DNA from: DATFLL01 sp035267785
Lineage (GTDB): Bacteria > Pseudomonadota > Gammaproteobacteria > DATFLL01
DNA: 64,000 bases
Assembly (NCBI GenBank): GCA_035267785.1
Contig: DATFLL010000046.1
Coordinates: 14,863 to 78,862 of the forward strand
Reading direction: 5' to 3'
The notes under the pieces were generated by a model. The model searched no databases and was not told the origin of the DNA. It saw only the letters and a program-made list of their open reading frames with translations. Both the position numbers and the translations under genes were made by a program. Below, piece by piece: positions 30,117-38,709 of this stretch (position 1 is the stretch's first letter; the number at the start of each line of letters is the position of its first letter).

Positions 30117-31325
30117 TCAAGGCGTCGGACCGCGGCGAGGCTCGGTCAGCCAATAGAGAAAGGCCGTCAGGGGCAGACCGACGCCGAGCGCGGCCACCGC
30201 ACGCCAACCGCCGAGGCTGAAGGCGAACGCCGCGGCGGCCGAACCGGCGGCGCCTCCGGCAAAAAAACAGGTCATGTAGGCCGTCGTCAGCCGGCTGCGC
30301 GCCTCGGGGCGCAGCTGGTAGATCGTACTCTGGTTGAGTATCTGCGTGCCCTGCACGCCGAGGTCGACCAGGACGATACCCACGATTAGACCCAACAGCG
30401 AATGGTCGAACGCACCAAGCACGACGAAGGCAATCGCGACGGTCGCCAGAAACATTCCCGTATAGCGGTGCGTTAGCCCCTTGTCGTGCAAATGCCCGGC
30501 GAACGAGGCGGCAACGGCACCGGCGACGCCGAGCAGACCAAATGCGCCGATCATGGAATCACCGTAGTTGAAAGGCGGCCGGGCGAGCAGAAACGGCAGG
30601 GCCGTCCACAAGGCGCTGAAGGTCGCGAACATGAACACGCCGTAGGTGATGCGCCGGCGCAGCAGCGGCTCCTCGGCGATGAGACGCAGCACCGAACGCA
30701 GCAGCTCCAAATAGCTCAAACGCTCGCCGCTGCGGTCGGTGGGCAGCGCCCGCGCCAGCACGCCGGCCTGCACCAGCATCAACGCCGCGGCCAACCAGAA
30801 CATACTGCGCCAGCCGAAGGCATCGGACATCACGCCGGAGACCGTACGCGCGAGCAGGATACCGAGGAGCAGCCCGCTCATCACGCGGCCAACGACGCGC
30901 CCGCGCGCATGGTCCGGTGCCAGATGCGCGGCAAAGGGAACGAGCACCTGCGCAACGACGGAAGTGATGCCCACCGCCAGGGAGGCAACAAAGAAGATGC
31001 CGATCGTCGGCGCCAGGGCGGCGGCGACCAAAGAGACGACGGCGCAAAGGGTAACGGTCACCACCAGGCGCCGACGCTCCAACAGGTCGCCCAAGGGTAC
31101 GACGAACATCAGCCCCACCGCATATCCGACCTGGGTCATGGTGACGATGAGTCCGGCCGTATGGGTGGGCACGGCGAACGAGCGCGCGAGCGTATCGAGC
31201 AGCGGCTGTGCGTAATACAGGTTGGCTACCGCGATACCGGTGGCCGTAGCCATGATGAGCACCAAGGAGGCGCTCAGGGAATTCGGCTCCGAGGCGTCGG
31301 TGCGGTGACGAGGCGTTTTGGACAA
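30117..31325 (-). CDS. MFS transporter of the DHA1 efflux type
   Basis: The 402-residue protein has twelve membrane segments and major facilitator motifs: GDLLERRRLVV in the first intracellular loop and RGRVVGRVMSGLLLGILLAR in the fifth segment, which is the antiporter motif. NLYYAQPLLDTLARSF at the start is typical of the drug or arabinose/purine efflux group. The substrate cannot be named. Downstream is the divergently unrelated binding-protein operon; there is no shared promoter. Confidence 0.92.
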   Translation of the reverse strand: MSKTPRHRTDASEPNSLSASLVLIMATATGIAVANLYYAQPLLDTLARSFAVPTHTAGLIVTMTQVGYAVGLMFVVPLGDLLERRRLVVTVTLCAVVSLVAAALAPTIGIFFVASLAVGITSVVAQVLVPFAAHLAPDHARGRVVGRVMSGLLLGILLARTVSGVMSDAFGWRSMFWLAAALMLVQAGVLARALPTDRSGERLSYLELLRSVLRLIAEEPLLRRRITYGVFMFATFSALWTALPFLLARPPFNYGDSMIGAFGLLGVAGAVAASFAGHLHDKGLTHRYTGMFLATVAIAFVVLGAFDHSLLGLIVGIVLVDLGVQGTQILNQSTIYQLRPEARSRLTTAYMTCFFAGGAAGSAAAAFAFSLGGWRAVAALGVGLPLTAFLYWLTEPRRGPTP

Positions 31326-31509
31326 CGTCGGCGTGTCTGCGGCGGTGGAATGAGGCGCAGAGCTTAATCACAGCGCCACTGACATGCAAGCGGGCCCTGG
31401 GGCGCAGCGACCGGTGATGCACCCGCAACCGATACGGGCTTGGCGGCGCGGATCGGGCAGCGTGCGGGCGCCGGCGCGGAGGTTTCCGCGCCGGCACGTC
31501 GGCCAGAGG

Positions 31510-32103
31510 CTAACGGGCCTTGGCGGCGATCTGACGGTTGATGTCGGACCCGCGCAGGACGAAGCGGTTGTTGCGCATATTGCAGTCGTCGTTGGCGCGT
31601 GTTGCGTCGCTGCCGTATTCGGGGTCGAGGTAGCGGATCTCGACCACCAGGTTGGGCGGAAACTCGACGCTCTGGCTCCAATTCAGGTAGTGGCTGAAAT
31701 AATTGATGCCGCTGCCGGCGCGCAGATTCTGAAAGTAGTGGTCGTCGAGGCGCCGCGGGGCGCCGCCGCCCAGGGGCTTGGTGTACATGTGGATCATCGC
31801 CCCGCGCGGCAGGGTGTGATAGTTCATCCGGCCATTGTTGTGCAGCTGCACCATGAAATTGATGCGCTTACTGCCGTTGGACAGGCTCTGCACGATGTAC
31901 ACGCTGACCCGGCGCAGGGCGGGGTCGGGACAGCCGGTCTGTATGTGCAACTGCGGCCGGAGCTTGGGATTGAGCTTGGGATTGAGCTGGGGCTGGGTCT
32001 GGACCTTCGGGTTGAGCTGGACCTGCGGCGTGACCAGCGGACCCGCTTGGGCCATACCCGCGCACAAGGCACTCATGGCCAATATCGAAATACAGCGCTT
32101 CAT
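31510..32103 (-). CDS. Secreted beta-rich protein with repeated asparagine-proline linker
   Basis: The 197-residue protein has a signal peptide (ends GMAQAG) followed by a low-complexity stretch in which LNPK and similar units repeat four times over residues 25-55. The remainder is beta-rich, with one likely disulfide (TGCPDP and DDCNM) and the segment INFMVQLHNNGRMNYHTLPRG that recalls CARDB/filamin-like domains. It looks like a member of the same secreted group as the proteins at 19269-19901 and 43493-44647. Export and surface binding are inferred; no enzyme motif is seen. Confidence 0.75.
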   Translation of the reverse strand: MKRCISILAMSALCAGMAQAGPLVTPQVQLNPKVQTQPQLNPKLNPKLRPQLHIQTGCPDPALRRVSVYIVQSLSNGSKRINFMVQLHNNGRMNYHTLPRGAMIHMYTKPLGGGAPRRLDDHYFQNLRAGSGINYFSHYLNWSQSVEFPPNLVVEIRYLDPEYGSDATRANDDCNMRNNRFVLRGSDINRQIAAKAR

Positions 32104-32174
32104 AACGTTCTCCCCTGACTGGCTTTGTATCTGCGTTGTCGTATGAGTCGCTCGCCCGGCGCAGGCGGTTCAAT

Positions 32175-32198
32175 CCCGGGGCGCACCGGCGCCCCGGG
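32175..32198. terminator. Perfect 10-bp hairpin without T tract
   Basis: CCCGGGGCGC (32175-32184) and GCGCCCCGGG (32189-32198) pair around ACCG. It lies between the DUF6504 gene and the secreted-protein gene on the same strand and may end transcription of the former or protect the latter. There is no T run on either strand. Confidence 0.4.
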
Positions 32199-32289
32199 GA
32201 GAGCGCCCGCCGGCATAGGCCCTCGGACAGTTACTTGAATTCAATGAGTTAAGGAGAACTCCGCGGCCGGAGCGGGGCGGGAGAAATCG

Positions 32290-32616
32290 TCAGTGCGTCC
32301 CATCGGGCTCGCTGACGCTGTACAGCCACCAGCGGGGCGAGAGCGCCCGGCCGCGCGGCTTGCGGTCGAAGTAGAGCTTCATGCGCCGGCCGTCGTCGGT
32401 CCGCACCTCGTACCAGTGCTTGCGCACGTAGCGCTCGCCGCTGCCGTGGCGGCAGGGTCCGGTATCGCGCCAGGTGCGCAGCACCGAGGCCACGCGCACC
32501 GTCTGACCCCGCCAGGTAAACTCGCGCGGCAGCCCGGGCTCGCCCAGCGCCATGCGGCCGGTGTCGTGGCTGTCCGCCAATGGCGTGATGCGTTCGCTGA
32601 CAAATCGTTCGTGCAT
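32290..32616 (-). CDS. DUF6504 family protein
   Basis: This 108-residue cytosolic protein matches the family throughout: MHERFVSERITPLADSHDT, the GEPGLPREFTWRGQTV segment, GPCRHGSGERYVRKHWYEV and the aromatic end RWWLYSVSE. Its role is not known. The many basic and aromatic residues suggest a nucleic-acid or protein contact surface. Confidence 0.85.
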   Translation of the reverse strand: MHERFVSERITPLADSHDTGRMALGEPGLPREFTWRGQTVRVASVLRTWRDTGPCRHGSGERYVRKHWYEVRTDDGRRMKLYFDRKPRGRALSPRWWLYSVSEPDGTH

Positions 32617-32695
32617 GACCTAAACGCTCAACGGAATCGCCGCCGGGCCCAATTAGGGCCCGGGGCGCTGCAGTTCCACCGGTGGTGGACGGCGG

Positions 32696-33313
32696 TCAGA
32701 AACGCTTGGCGATGCCAACGGAAATCAAATCCGCGCTTTCAGTGTCCAGCTCGTAATGCTCAAAGTCGGCCGTTAAATACACTGTCGGTACAAACTCCCA
32801 GCCGACGCCCGCGCCGTAGTAGGGGTCAGTGCCGCTATTACTTGAGCTGGCGCCGGGTACTCCCGGCGCGTACGCGGTAGTGTCGACGTTCCAGGACGCG
32901 AGGCCCAAACGCGCATGAATATTGAATGTGCGACTTACGGGAAGCCGGAAGCGGGCGCCTGCACCTACCAATGTCCCCTCGAACTTGATATGAGCATTGT
33001 TGACAGTGAATTCGAACAAGTAACCGTCCGCGATGAACCGGTCACCGATATTACCCGTAACCTCCGCTGACCCCAGATCGGCGTAACTCAACTCCACCGC
33101 GACGTTGGGGCTGAGGTTATAGCCGCCATAGACCTTAAATCCTGTGGAACTGTCGTCGAGGCTGGCGGTCAGCGCCGTAATTCCCGTGTCGAAGCTCGTC
33201 GAGCCAGCGGAGGCGCCGATATACATGTGGCCGGTCTGCGCCTGCGCCGGGCCGACGCCCAAACCGAGGAGCACAAACGCGATCAGAAACAGAAGGGATC
33301 CAGACGTCTTCAT
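32696..33313 (-). CDS. Outer-membrane beta-barrel protein
   Basis: The 205-residue protein has a signal peptide (ends GPAQAQ) and alternating beta strands ending in phenylalanine (LISVGIAKRF), the sorting signal of outer-membrane barrels. Segments such as GFKVYGGYNLSPNVAVELSYADLG and YYGAGVGWEFVPTVYLTADFEHYEL are typical of the eight-stranded OmpA/OmpX-like group. The ATG at 33313 follows AGGGGG. Its leader is almost identical with that of the lipoprotein gene at 2719. Confidence 0.88.
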   Translation of the reverse strand: MKTSGSLLFLIAFVLLGLGVGPAQAQTGHMYIGASAGSTSFDTGITALTASLDDSSTGFKVYGGYNLSPNVAVELSYADLGSAEVTGNIGDRFIADGYLFEFTVNNAHIKFEGTLVGAGARFRLPVSRTFNIHARLGLASWNVDTTAYAPGVPGASSSNSGTDPYYGAGVGWEFVPTVYLTADFEHYELDTESADLISVGIAKRF

Positions 33314-33525
33314 GGCAAACCCCCTATAGGCCAAAGGCCGTTGCCTCGCCCGTGGCGAGGAGCGAGGCGGTCAGATTGCATGTGCCCGTTTGGACACCGC
33401 GAATACCTTTGCACGATTGCGCCAGGGCCGCGCTGATCTGGGTCAACATCGGTAACGGACCCGGGAAACCCGCGGGGGCCCAGAGACCGCGGGCCCCGCC
33501 CCAACCGACGCCATCCGTCCTTGGC

Positions 33526-33945
33526 TCAGCTCACCCCACGGCAGTACTTCAAGGCGTCCCGCACGACCTTGGGGCAAATCTCGTTATCAGCGCCGCGGCT
33601 GCTGCAGGTGTCCATGGTCCATCGCACCGTGTTCATGATTTCGCCCTCGCGGGGCACGCCCCGGCAAAACGCCGCATCGACCTTGGTCGCCCGCATGCAG
33701 CCGCGGATGAAAGACTTGGCCCTAACCGCGCACATGATGCCATCGCAGCCCTTCGTGCGCTCGACGGTTGCGTCCACGCATTGACTGGCGGTCCCTTGGG
33801 ACCCGACGGCACGCCCTTCGTCCGTGGCCGCTTGAACCTCGGCCTTCAAAGCGAGCTTGTTATTTTGCCACCACACATAGCCTGCGCCGGCCATCACGGC
33901 GACGAGCAAGAGAATCGCCCCAATCACGATTGCCGCGACCTTCAT
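33526..33945 (-). CDS. Membrane-anchored cysteine-rich protein
   Basis: The 139-residue protein has one N-terminal membrane anchor (residues 4-24) and a periplasmic part with eight cysteines, spaced as for several disulfides (SQCVDA, KGCDGIMCAV, RGCMRA, FCRGV, DTCSSRG, EICPKV, KYCRGV). There is no CxxCH heme motif. No family is recognised. The start is supported by GGGGGGAAG. Confidence 0.65.
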   Translation of the reverse strand: MKVAAIVIGAILLLVAVMAGAGYVWWQNNKLALKAEVQAATDEGRAVGSQGTASQCVDATVERTKGCDGIMCAVRAKSFIRGCMRATKVDAAFCRGVPREGEIMNTVRWTMDTCSSRGADNEICPKVVRDALKYCRGVS

Positions 33946-34059
33946 CAGACTTCCCCCCAAGAAAAGTAGACGATGTGGACCATACGGAATTATTTATTCA
34001 TTTCGCGGATCAATCACCGGCCAATATAGCGTCGGGCAGTCGGAATCGGGAAAATCTGA

Positions 34060-35046
34060 TCATTTGTTACCTCTCAGTTGCCTGGCCTTTCGTAGATCGG
34101 CCTCGGCTTTGGCGTGCTGCCCGAGCTTACGGTAGGCGACGCCCCGGTTCTGGTAGGCCGAAGGCTCGCTGGGATACATCTTTAGATAGAGACTCAGCGC
34201 CTTGACCGCGCTTCGGTAGTTACCCAACTGAATATAGCAATAGGCTGTGTTGAACAGGGCCGAGCCATCTTTGTGGATACGCAAGCCTTCCCAATAGGAA
34301 TTTACGGCGGCTCGGCAGTCCCCCGCCTTGTAGAATGCGTAGCCGGCGGCGTTCCAGATGTCCGAGTCACCCGGCATCAGGCGCACTGCCGCATCGAATT
34401 GCTGTACGGCGTCTGGGTACTGCTCGAGATGAATATAGGACCAGCCGGCATAGTAATAGGACCAGGCGAAATTCGGGTCCTGCTTCTCGGCCTTCAGCAT
34501 CAGCTTCAACGCATCGCGATACCGTTTTGCTGTGTAGGCCGCACGCCCGTCGTGATAAGTCGATTTGGCAGTACTGTCGATTTTCGACCAATCCACTGTT
34601 TCATCGACCCAGGCACCGATCAGGCCGCTTGGATATTTCTGATACATGAGCTTATACCGATGACCCGCCTGGACGCGGAACTGCACGTGCATGTCGCCCT
34701 TGGAGTAACCGTGAGTGCGATCGGCCCAAGACCAGTGCCGCTTGTAGTCGTAGTAGACTGTAGCCTTGTAGACCCCGGGCTTCAGCTCGATAACGCGGTG
34801 TTCGTCGGCGATCGTCTTGCTCAACAGCTTCTTGTTATACGACGTGTCCCCGTTGAGGGCGCGAAGCTGCATAGGAGGTTTGACGATAAGACGCCCTACC
34901 TTGTCCGGAGGCAACGCCTTGCCGTGATAGCCGTGCTCGACCATCGCGCCGCTGCACGCGCTCAAGATTGGAAGTATAAAAATGAGCAGGACAAAGAAGG
35001 CGTGTTCAACAAACGACTTTTCGTCGCGTCTTGGCAAGTCAGCCAC
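34060..35046 (-). CDS. TPR lipoprotein (GTG start)
   Basis: The start is the GTG at 35046, six bases after GGGAG. This gives a short basic lead, a hydrophobic segment and the lipobox LSAC with cysteine 31. Residues about 45-170 form a beta-rich envelope domain (GRLIVKPPMQL, IELKPGVYKATVYYDYKR), similar to DUF2846-like modules. At least four tetratricopeptide repeats follow (about 195-328, WSYYYAGWSYIHLEQYPDA). TPR lipoproteins usually assemble envelope machines. The partner here is not known. Confidence 0.78.
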   Translation of the reverse strand: MADLPRRDEKSFVEHAFFVLLIFILPILSACSGAMVEHGYHGKALPPDKVGRLIVKPPMQLRALNGDTSYNKKLLSKTIADEHRVIELKPGVYKATVYYDYKRHWSWADRTHGYSKGDMHVQFRVQAGHRYKLMYQKYPSGLIGAWVDETVDWSKIDSTAKSTYHDGRAAYTAKRYRDALKLMLKAEKQDPNFAWSYYYAGWSYIHLEQYPDAVQQFDAAVRLMPGDSDIWNAAGYAFYKAGDCRAAVNSYWEGLRIHKDGSALFNTAYCYIQLGNYRSAVKALSLYLKMYPSEPSAYQNRGVAYRKLGQHAKAEADLRKARQLRGNK

Positions 35047-35381
35047 CGATCTCTCCCAACATCGACTAAATCCCTTGTCGCGCAGAGTGGAGCGCTTGCG
35101 CAAAAGGCTGGCGGATAGAGGCACAAAAAATCGTCACCCTACGAACACCGTAGCCCACGCCCTCAGAGGCGTCAAGAACCAGTTAGGATGGGCGAAAGGT
35201 CGTATGGTGGTGAGCCGGAGTTGTGAAAAAACCTAGCGCCAATGTCGGAGACCGGGCACATCGAATAGGGCCGATGTACCGTGCGACTTAACACCCCCCC
35301 AGAGACAATGCCGACGGCGATAGTCGGGTTGGGCGAGGCCATCAGACGCCGACCAAGTGCCGGTATTGGCCGAGCAACAGC
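35047..35381. other. Intergenic region with no clear feature
   Basis: These 335 bases between the TPR lipoprotein and the AhpD-like gene have no convincing coding frame. There is one run of C residues and a short A-rich stretch. I see no promoter of good quality. Confidence 0.5.
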
Positions 35382-35843
35382 TCAACGCCGCGCCGGAGGT
35401 TCATAACTCCCGGGCGGCGTCCCAAAGGGAACGGCCAGTCGGTTCCAGCCGTTGATCGCCACGATGGCAAGGGTCAGGTCGACCAGCTCCTTTTCGCCGA
35501 AGACCTCGCGCGCCTGTACATACGCCTCCGGTGGGATCGCGTGCTGCGCCATGGCGGTCAGTGCCTCGGCCCAACGCAAGGCGGCCCGCTCGCGTTGCGA
35601 ATAGAACGGGGTATCGTGCCAGGCCGGCAACGCGTAGAGGCGCTGCTCTTGCTCACCGGCGGCACGCGCGTCTTTCGTATGCATATCGATGCAGAACGCA
35701 CAGCCGTTCATCTGCGAGACACGCGTCTTGACCAGCTCGAGCAGCGAGGATTCGAGCCCGGATGTCCGGACGTAGTGTTCGAGCCCCCGCAGGGCGGCAA
35801 TGCCGTCGGGGGCAACGCGGGCGTAGGCAATCGACTGTTTCAT
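35382..35843 (-). CDS. AhpD-like carboxymuconolactone decarboxylase family protein
   Basis: The 153-residue protein has the AhpD-type redox motif CAFC with cysteines 48 and 51 and histidine 55 (QMNGCAFCIDMHTKDAR). Such proteins reduce peroxides or act as thiol-dependent oxidoreductases. It follows the ECF41 sigma gene; carboxymuconolactone decarboxylases are the classical partners of ECF41 factors. The promoter at 35908-35934 has the ECF41 consensus. GGAG precedes the ATG at 35843. Confidence 0.92.
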   Translation of the reverse strand: MKQSIAYARVAPDGIAALRGLEHYVRTSGLESSLLELVKTRVSQMNGCAFCIDMHTKDARAAGEQEQRLYALPAWHDTPFYSQRERAALRWAEALTAMAQHAIPPEAYVQAREVFGEKELVDLTLAIVAINGWNRLAVPFGTPPGSYEPPARR

Positions 35844-35907
35844 TCTGATGCTCCTGTGCTGTGGCGCGACGTCGACGCGCGCCAATTGGGTTGTTGTTCC
35901 TTCCCGG

Positions 35908-35934
35908 GACGCACGAGACGATTCTATCGTGACA
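35908..35934 (-). promoter_or_regulatory. ECF41-type promoter of the AhpD-like gene
   Basis: TGTCACG (35934-35928) and CGTC (35911-35908) are separated by exactly 16 nt, the spacing reported for ECF41 target promoters (TGTCACA-N16-CGTC). It overlaps the last codons of the sigma gene and lies 65 bp before the AhpD-like start. Confidence 0.75.
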
Positions 35935-36826
35935 GGGCCGTAGCGCTTTGCAGAGGCAAGTCGAGCTCGATGCGGGCAAGCTTGTCCGGGTTGCGTATCG
36001 TATAGATTTCGACAATGCGGCGCCCGTCGGTCACGAGTGAGGTCACCGAGTCGAGCTCCCCGTCCAAATAGCGCAGGATACCCAGCGCGCCGTTGACCTG
36101 GGCAAGGCGAAAGCGGCCGCGTCCGCCGATTCGGCGCGCGATACCCTGGTAGAACCGCGCCACGGGTACGGCGCCGCGCAGCACCTTGCTGACCGACGGC
36201 ACCTTGCCGCCCCCATCGCTGGTGAAGCTCACGTCCTCTGCGAGCAGGCTCAGCAAAATCTGGCGATCGCCCGAGCGCGTGGCCTCGACAAAGCGCTCGA
36301 GCAGTCGCCGGTGGTCTTCGCGGTCAACCTGGAATCTCGGTCGGTCGCGGCGTACGCGTTGGCGGGCGCGATGCACCGCCTGGCGGCAGGCATCCTGACG
36401 CTTGCCGATCATGGTTGCGATTTCGGCATAGGAAAGGTCGAACACGTCATGGAGAAGAAAGGCGGCGCGTTCCTCGGGAGCCAGGCGTTCGAGCACCATG
36501 AGAAAGGCGATGGACAGGTCGTCCGCGATCTCCGTCGCCCGATCGGCCGGCGGGGCGTGAACCTCTACGAGCGGCTCCGGGATCCACTGCCCCGCATACG
36601 CCAGACGCTCGGTCTTCGCGGCCCGCAGACGGTCCAGGCTCAAACGGGTGACGACCGTAACCAGCCAGGCCTCCGGGCTGCGCAATTCGGCGGTGTCGGT
36701 ACCGTGCCAGCGCAGGTACGCATCCTGCACCACGTCCTCGGCGTCGGCGCGCGAGCCCAGCATGCGATAGGCGATGCCCTGCAGTTTCGGGCGGTATTGA
36801 TCGAAAGTGCTCACGTCTGTACTCAT
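35924..36826 (-). CDS. ECF41-type sigma factor with SnoaL-like C-terminal domain
   Basis: The 300-residue protein has sigma region 2 (residues 8-75, GIAYRMLGSRADAEDVVQDAYLRW) and region 4 (about 110-165, RAAFLLHDVFDLSYAEIATMIGK) followed by a C-terminal NTF2/SnoaL-like domain (about 180-290) that ECF41 factors use for self-control in place of an anti-sigma factor. Such sigmas transcribe a linked oxidoreductase or decarboxylase gene, here the AhpD-like gene below. A matching promoter at 36872-36898 indicates autoregulation. Confidence 0.93.
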   Translation of the reverse strand: MSTDVSTFDQYRPKLQGIAYRMLGSRADAEDVVQDAYLRWHGTDTAELRSPEAWLVTVVTRLSLDRLRAAKTERLAYAGQWIPEPLVEVHAPPADRATEIADDLSIAFLMVLERLAPEERAAFLLHDVFDLSYAEIATMIGKRQDACRQAVHRARQRVRRDRPRFQVDREDHRRLLERFVEATRSGDRQILLSLLAEDVSFTSDGGGKVPSVSKVLRGAVPVARFYQGIARRIGGRGRFRLAQVNGALGILRYLDGELDSVTSLVTDGRRIVEIYTIRNPDKLARIELDLPLQSATALSR

Positions 36827-36871
36827 CGCAGGCTCCTGCCGCGCGGCGGCATGCGTGACTGGTATTCCAGG

Positions 36872-36898
36872 GACGGCCGGGTACTTCGGTTTGTGACA
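36872..36898 (-). promoter_or_regulatory. ECF41-type promoter of the sigma gene
   Basis: TGTCACA (36898-36892) is followed after 16 nt by CGTC (36875-36872), an exact match to the ECF41 consensus. It stands 45 bp before the sigma start codon and indicates positive autoregulation. Confidence 0.8.
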
Positions 36899-36963
36899 GA
36901 CCGGCGATGCCAGCGGGGAATTCGTAGGTCAGGCGGACCTGAAGGGCGAGCCAATCGCCCTGG

Positions 36964-37236
36964 TTACAAAAGACCAAACAAGGCGCCGTTCACCACGAGG
37001 AGCGCAATCCAGCCGAAGCCGGCGATCATGATTGGCGGCGTCGGATTTTCGATCTTGTAGCCGTCAATCCACATCCCCACGGTGTAAGTGTTCACCGCGC
37101 CGGGGAACCAGATGAGCACGAGAACGATGGCGGTGAACAGGCAATAGTCGAACAGCAGACGGGCCCGGAAGTCGGCAATGGCAAACACCATTCCGGTCAC
37201 GGCCACGATGCCCGATAGAAGACGCGATACGCTCAT
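36964..37236 (-). CDS. Small integral membrane protein (90 aa)
   Basis: The 90-residue protein has three membrane segments (LLSGIVAVTGMVFAIADF, LLFDYCLFTAIVLVLIWF and IMIAGFGWIALLVVNGALFG). No domain is recognised. It is 48 bp below the DedA gene on the same strand and could be co-transcribed with it. Confidence 0.65.
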   Translation of the reverse strand: MSVSRLLSGIVAVTGMVFAIADFRARLLFDYCLFTAIVLVLIWFPGAVNTYTVGMWIDGYKIENPTPPIMIAGFGWIALLVVNGALFGLL

Positions 37237-37284
37237 CGGCTTGCCCTGCGATACCTCCTCGATGGCCCTGGTGCGACGAGCGCG

Positions 37285-37905
37285 TCAAGCGCGCTGCAGG
37301 TGACGGATATGGCGCCACACATACCAGACAATCCCGGCGACGATAAGAGCGCCGATAATGGCGTCGAAGCGGTGAAAGTAGATGCCGAGCGAATGCCAGT
37401 TCTGGCCGAGTTTCATTCCGATCCAGGCCAGCGCCCAGCACCAGATGAAGGAGCCAACGAAGGTGTAGACGACGAAGCGCCAGATCGGCATGCGCGCCAC
37501 GCCGGCAGGAAAGGCGATGAAGGTTCGAACGACCGGCAACAGACGGCCGATGAAGATGGTGATGTCGCCGTGTCGCCGGAACCAGCGGTCGGCCAGATCG
37601 AGGTCGTGGTGCGAGATGAGGATGTACTTGCCGTACTTCTCGACGAGGGGGCGACCACCCCAGGCACCGACCGCGTAGGCGACCAGCGAGCCGAGCACGC
37701 AGCCGACGGCGCCGGCCGTGGCCACGACCCACAGGTTCATCGTCCCGGTAAACACCAGGTAGCCCGAAAAGGGCATGATGATTTCCGAGGGCAAAGGGAT
37801 GCAGGCGCTCTCGATGGCCATCAACAGAACGACGCCCCCGTAACCCATGTCGGAGATGGTGGAGATGATAAAGCCGGCCAACAAGCTGATGATTTTTTCG
37901 ACCAT
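37285..37905 (-). CDS. DedA-family membrane protein
   Basis: The 206-residue protein has the DedA (VTT/SNARE-associated) family motifs: ESACIPLPSEIIMPFSGYL near the N terminus and GRLLPVVRTFIAFPAGVARMP in the middle, with the basic residue needed for function. DedA proteins translocate or scramble undecaprenyl phosphate and phospholipids. The C-terminal segment ends in IRHLQRA. It heads a possible two-gene unit with the 90-residue protein. Confidence 0.93.
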   Translation of the reverse strand: MVEKIISLLAGFIISTISDMGYGGVVLLMAIESACIPLPSEIIMPFSGYLVFTGTMNLWVVATAGAVGCVLGSLVAYAVGAWGGRPLVEKYGKYILISHHDLDLADRWFRRHGDITIFIGRLLPVVRTFIAFPAGVARMPIWRFVVYTFVGSFIWCWALAWIGMKLGQNWHSLGIYFHRFDAIIGALIVAGIVWYVWRHIRHLQRA

Positions 37906-38026
37906 GGTATCCCGGGCTTCAGGGTCTCAAGGCGCCCCGTTTCAATCGGCCGGTGGCGGACCAGGGCCGAGCGCCAAGTTTAAAGGGAACGTCGCCGGGT
38001 CGCCACCGACAGCCCCGCGGGCGGTC

Positions 38027-38512
38027 TCACCGCCCCGCACTTTTCACGAGGCCCTTGCGAGCGCAGTAATTCTTGCCCAGGTCGGTCAGAAAGTATTTGG
38101 TCCCGGTCATCCCGGGTACCTCCTCGATGAGGTGCTTGTCGAGGAGCCGCTCGACCGCCTGCTTGGCCTGGGTGGTCGCGATACCCGAACGGTCCGCGAT
38201 GGATTGCAGCAGCAGCCCGGTCTCGCCCTGGCTGACCAGGGCCTTCAAAACGCGCCCCATGTTGACCTTCTGTTCGTCTGTCCTCGCCCTGGCGGGTGCC
38301 GCCTTCTTGGCCGAGGGCGCGGAACGCCTGATCGAGACCAGCTTCATTAGCACCGACTGCCCTTCCTGCATCTCCCCGGGCTGCTCGGCGCCCCGGAACC
38401 GGCGCCACAACCGGTAGAGCTTGAGGAAGAAAGGCACCATGGCGGCAAGCATCAGGATAAGAAGCCAGACGGGGATGGCCACGGTCGCCGTTAGGAAAGA
38501 GAGGTACGACAT
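38027..38512 (-). CDS. Membrane-anchored winged-helix protein
   Basis: The 161-residue protein has an N-terminal membrane segment (residues 5-30, VAIPVWLLILMLAAMVPFFL), a basic linker (about 50-75) and a C-terminal winged-helix domain (about 80-155: GRVLKALVSQGETGLLLQSIADRSGIATTQAKQAVERLLDKHL). Such an anchor on a DNA-binding fold is uncommon. No ribosome site is strong; the ATG at 38512 is the more likely start. It is divergent from a TusA-like gene, and the dyad GCTAC-ACTAC-GTAGC (38541-38555) lies in the shared region. Confidence 0.72.
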   Translation of the reverse strand: MSYLSFLTATVAIPVWLLILMLAAMVPFFLKLYRLWRRFRGAEQPGEMQEGQSVLMKLVSIRRSAPSAKKAAPARARTDEQKVNMGRVLKALVSQGETGLLLQSIADRSGIATTQAKQAVERLLDKHLIEEVPGMTGTKYFLTDLGKNYCARKGLVKSAGR

Positions 38513-38540
38513 ATACAACCCATTCGGACTTGTAACGTCA

Positions 38541-38591
38541 GCTACACTACGTAGCATAACAGGCTGAACACCTTAAACAATCCGTTAAAAT
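38541..38591 (+). promoter_or_regulatory. Dyad and candidate promoter before the TusA-like gene
   Basis: GCTAC-N5-GTAGC (38541-38555) is a perfect dyad. CTGAAC (38564-38569) and TAAAAT (38586-38591) with 16 bp between are a weak sigma-70 promoter that would serve the gene at 38710. The winged-helix protein encoded divergently could be the ligand of the dyad. Confidence 0.35.
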
Positions 38592-38709
38592 GAGACACCG
38601 GTAGTATTCCGGGCATCGGCCGGGACGCGAACCAGGGTCCCGGACCGCCTTCGGCGCCGCCACAGGAAAATCAGCCGTCGCAACCGGCACGACAGGGAGG
38701 AAATGGAGT

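Noticed and set aside
35345..35403. Twenty-codon frame overlapping the end of the AhpD-like gene
   Set aside because: Too short, no ribosome site of its own and no family; it is a by-product of the overlapping frame.
38541..38555. Dyad GCTAC-N5-GTAGC considered as a MarR site like those at 48 kb
   Set aside because: The half-site sequence differs completely, and the adjacent regulator is of another type; kept only as a general dyad.
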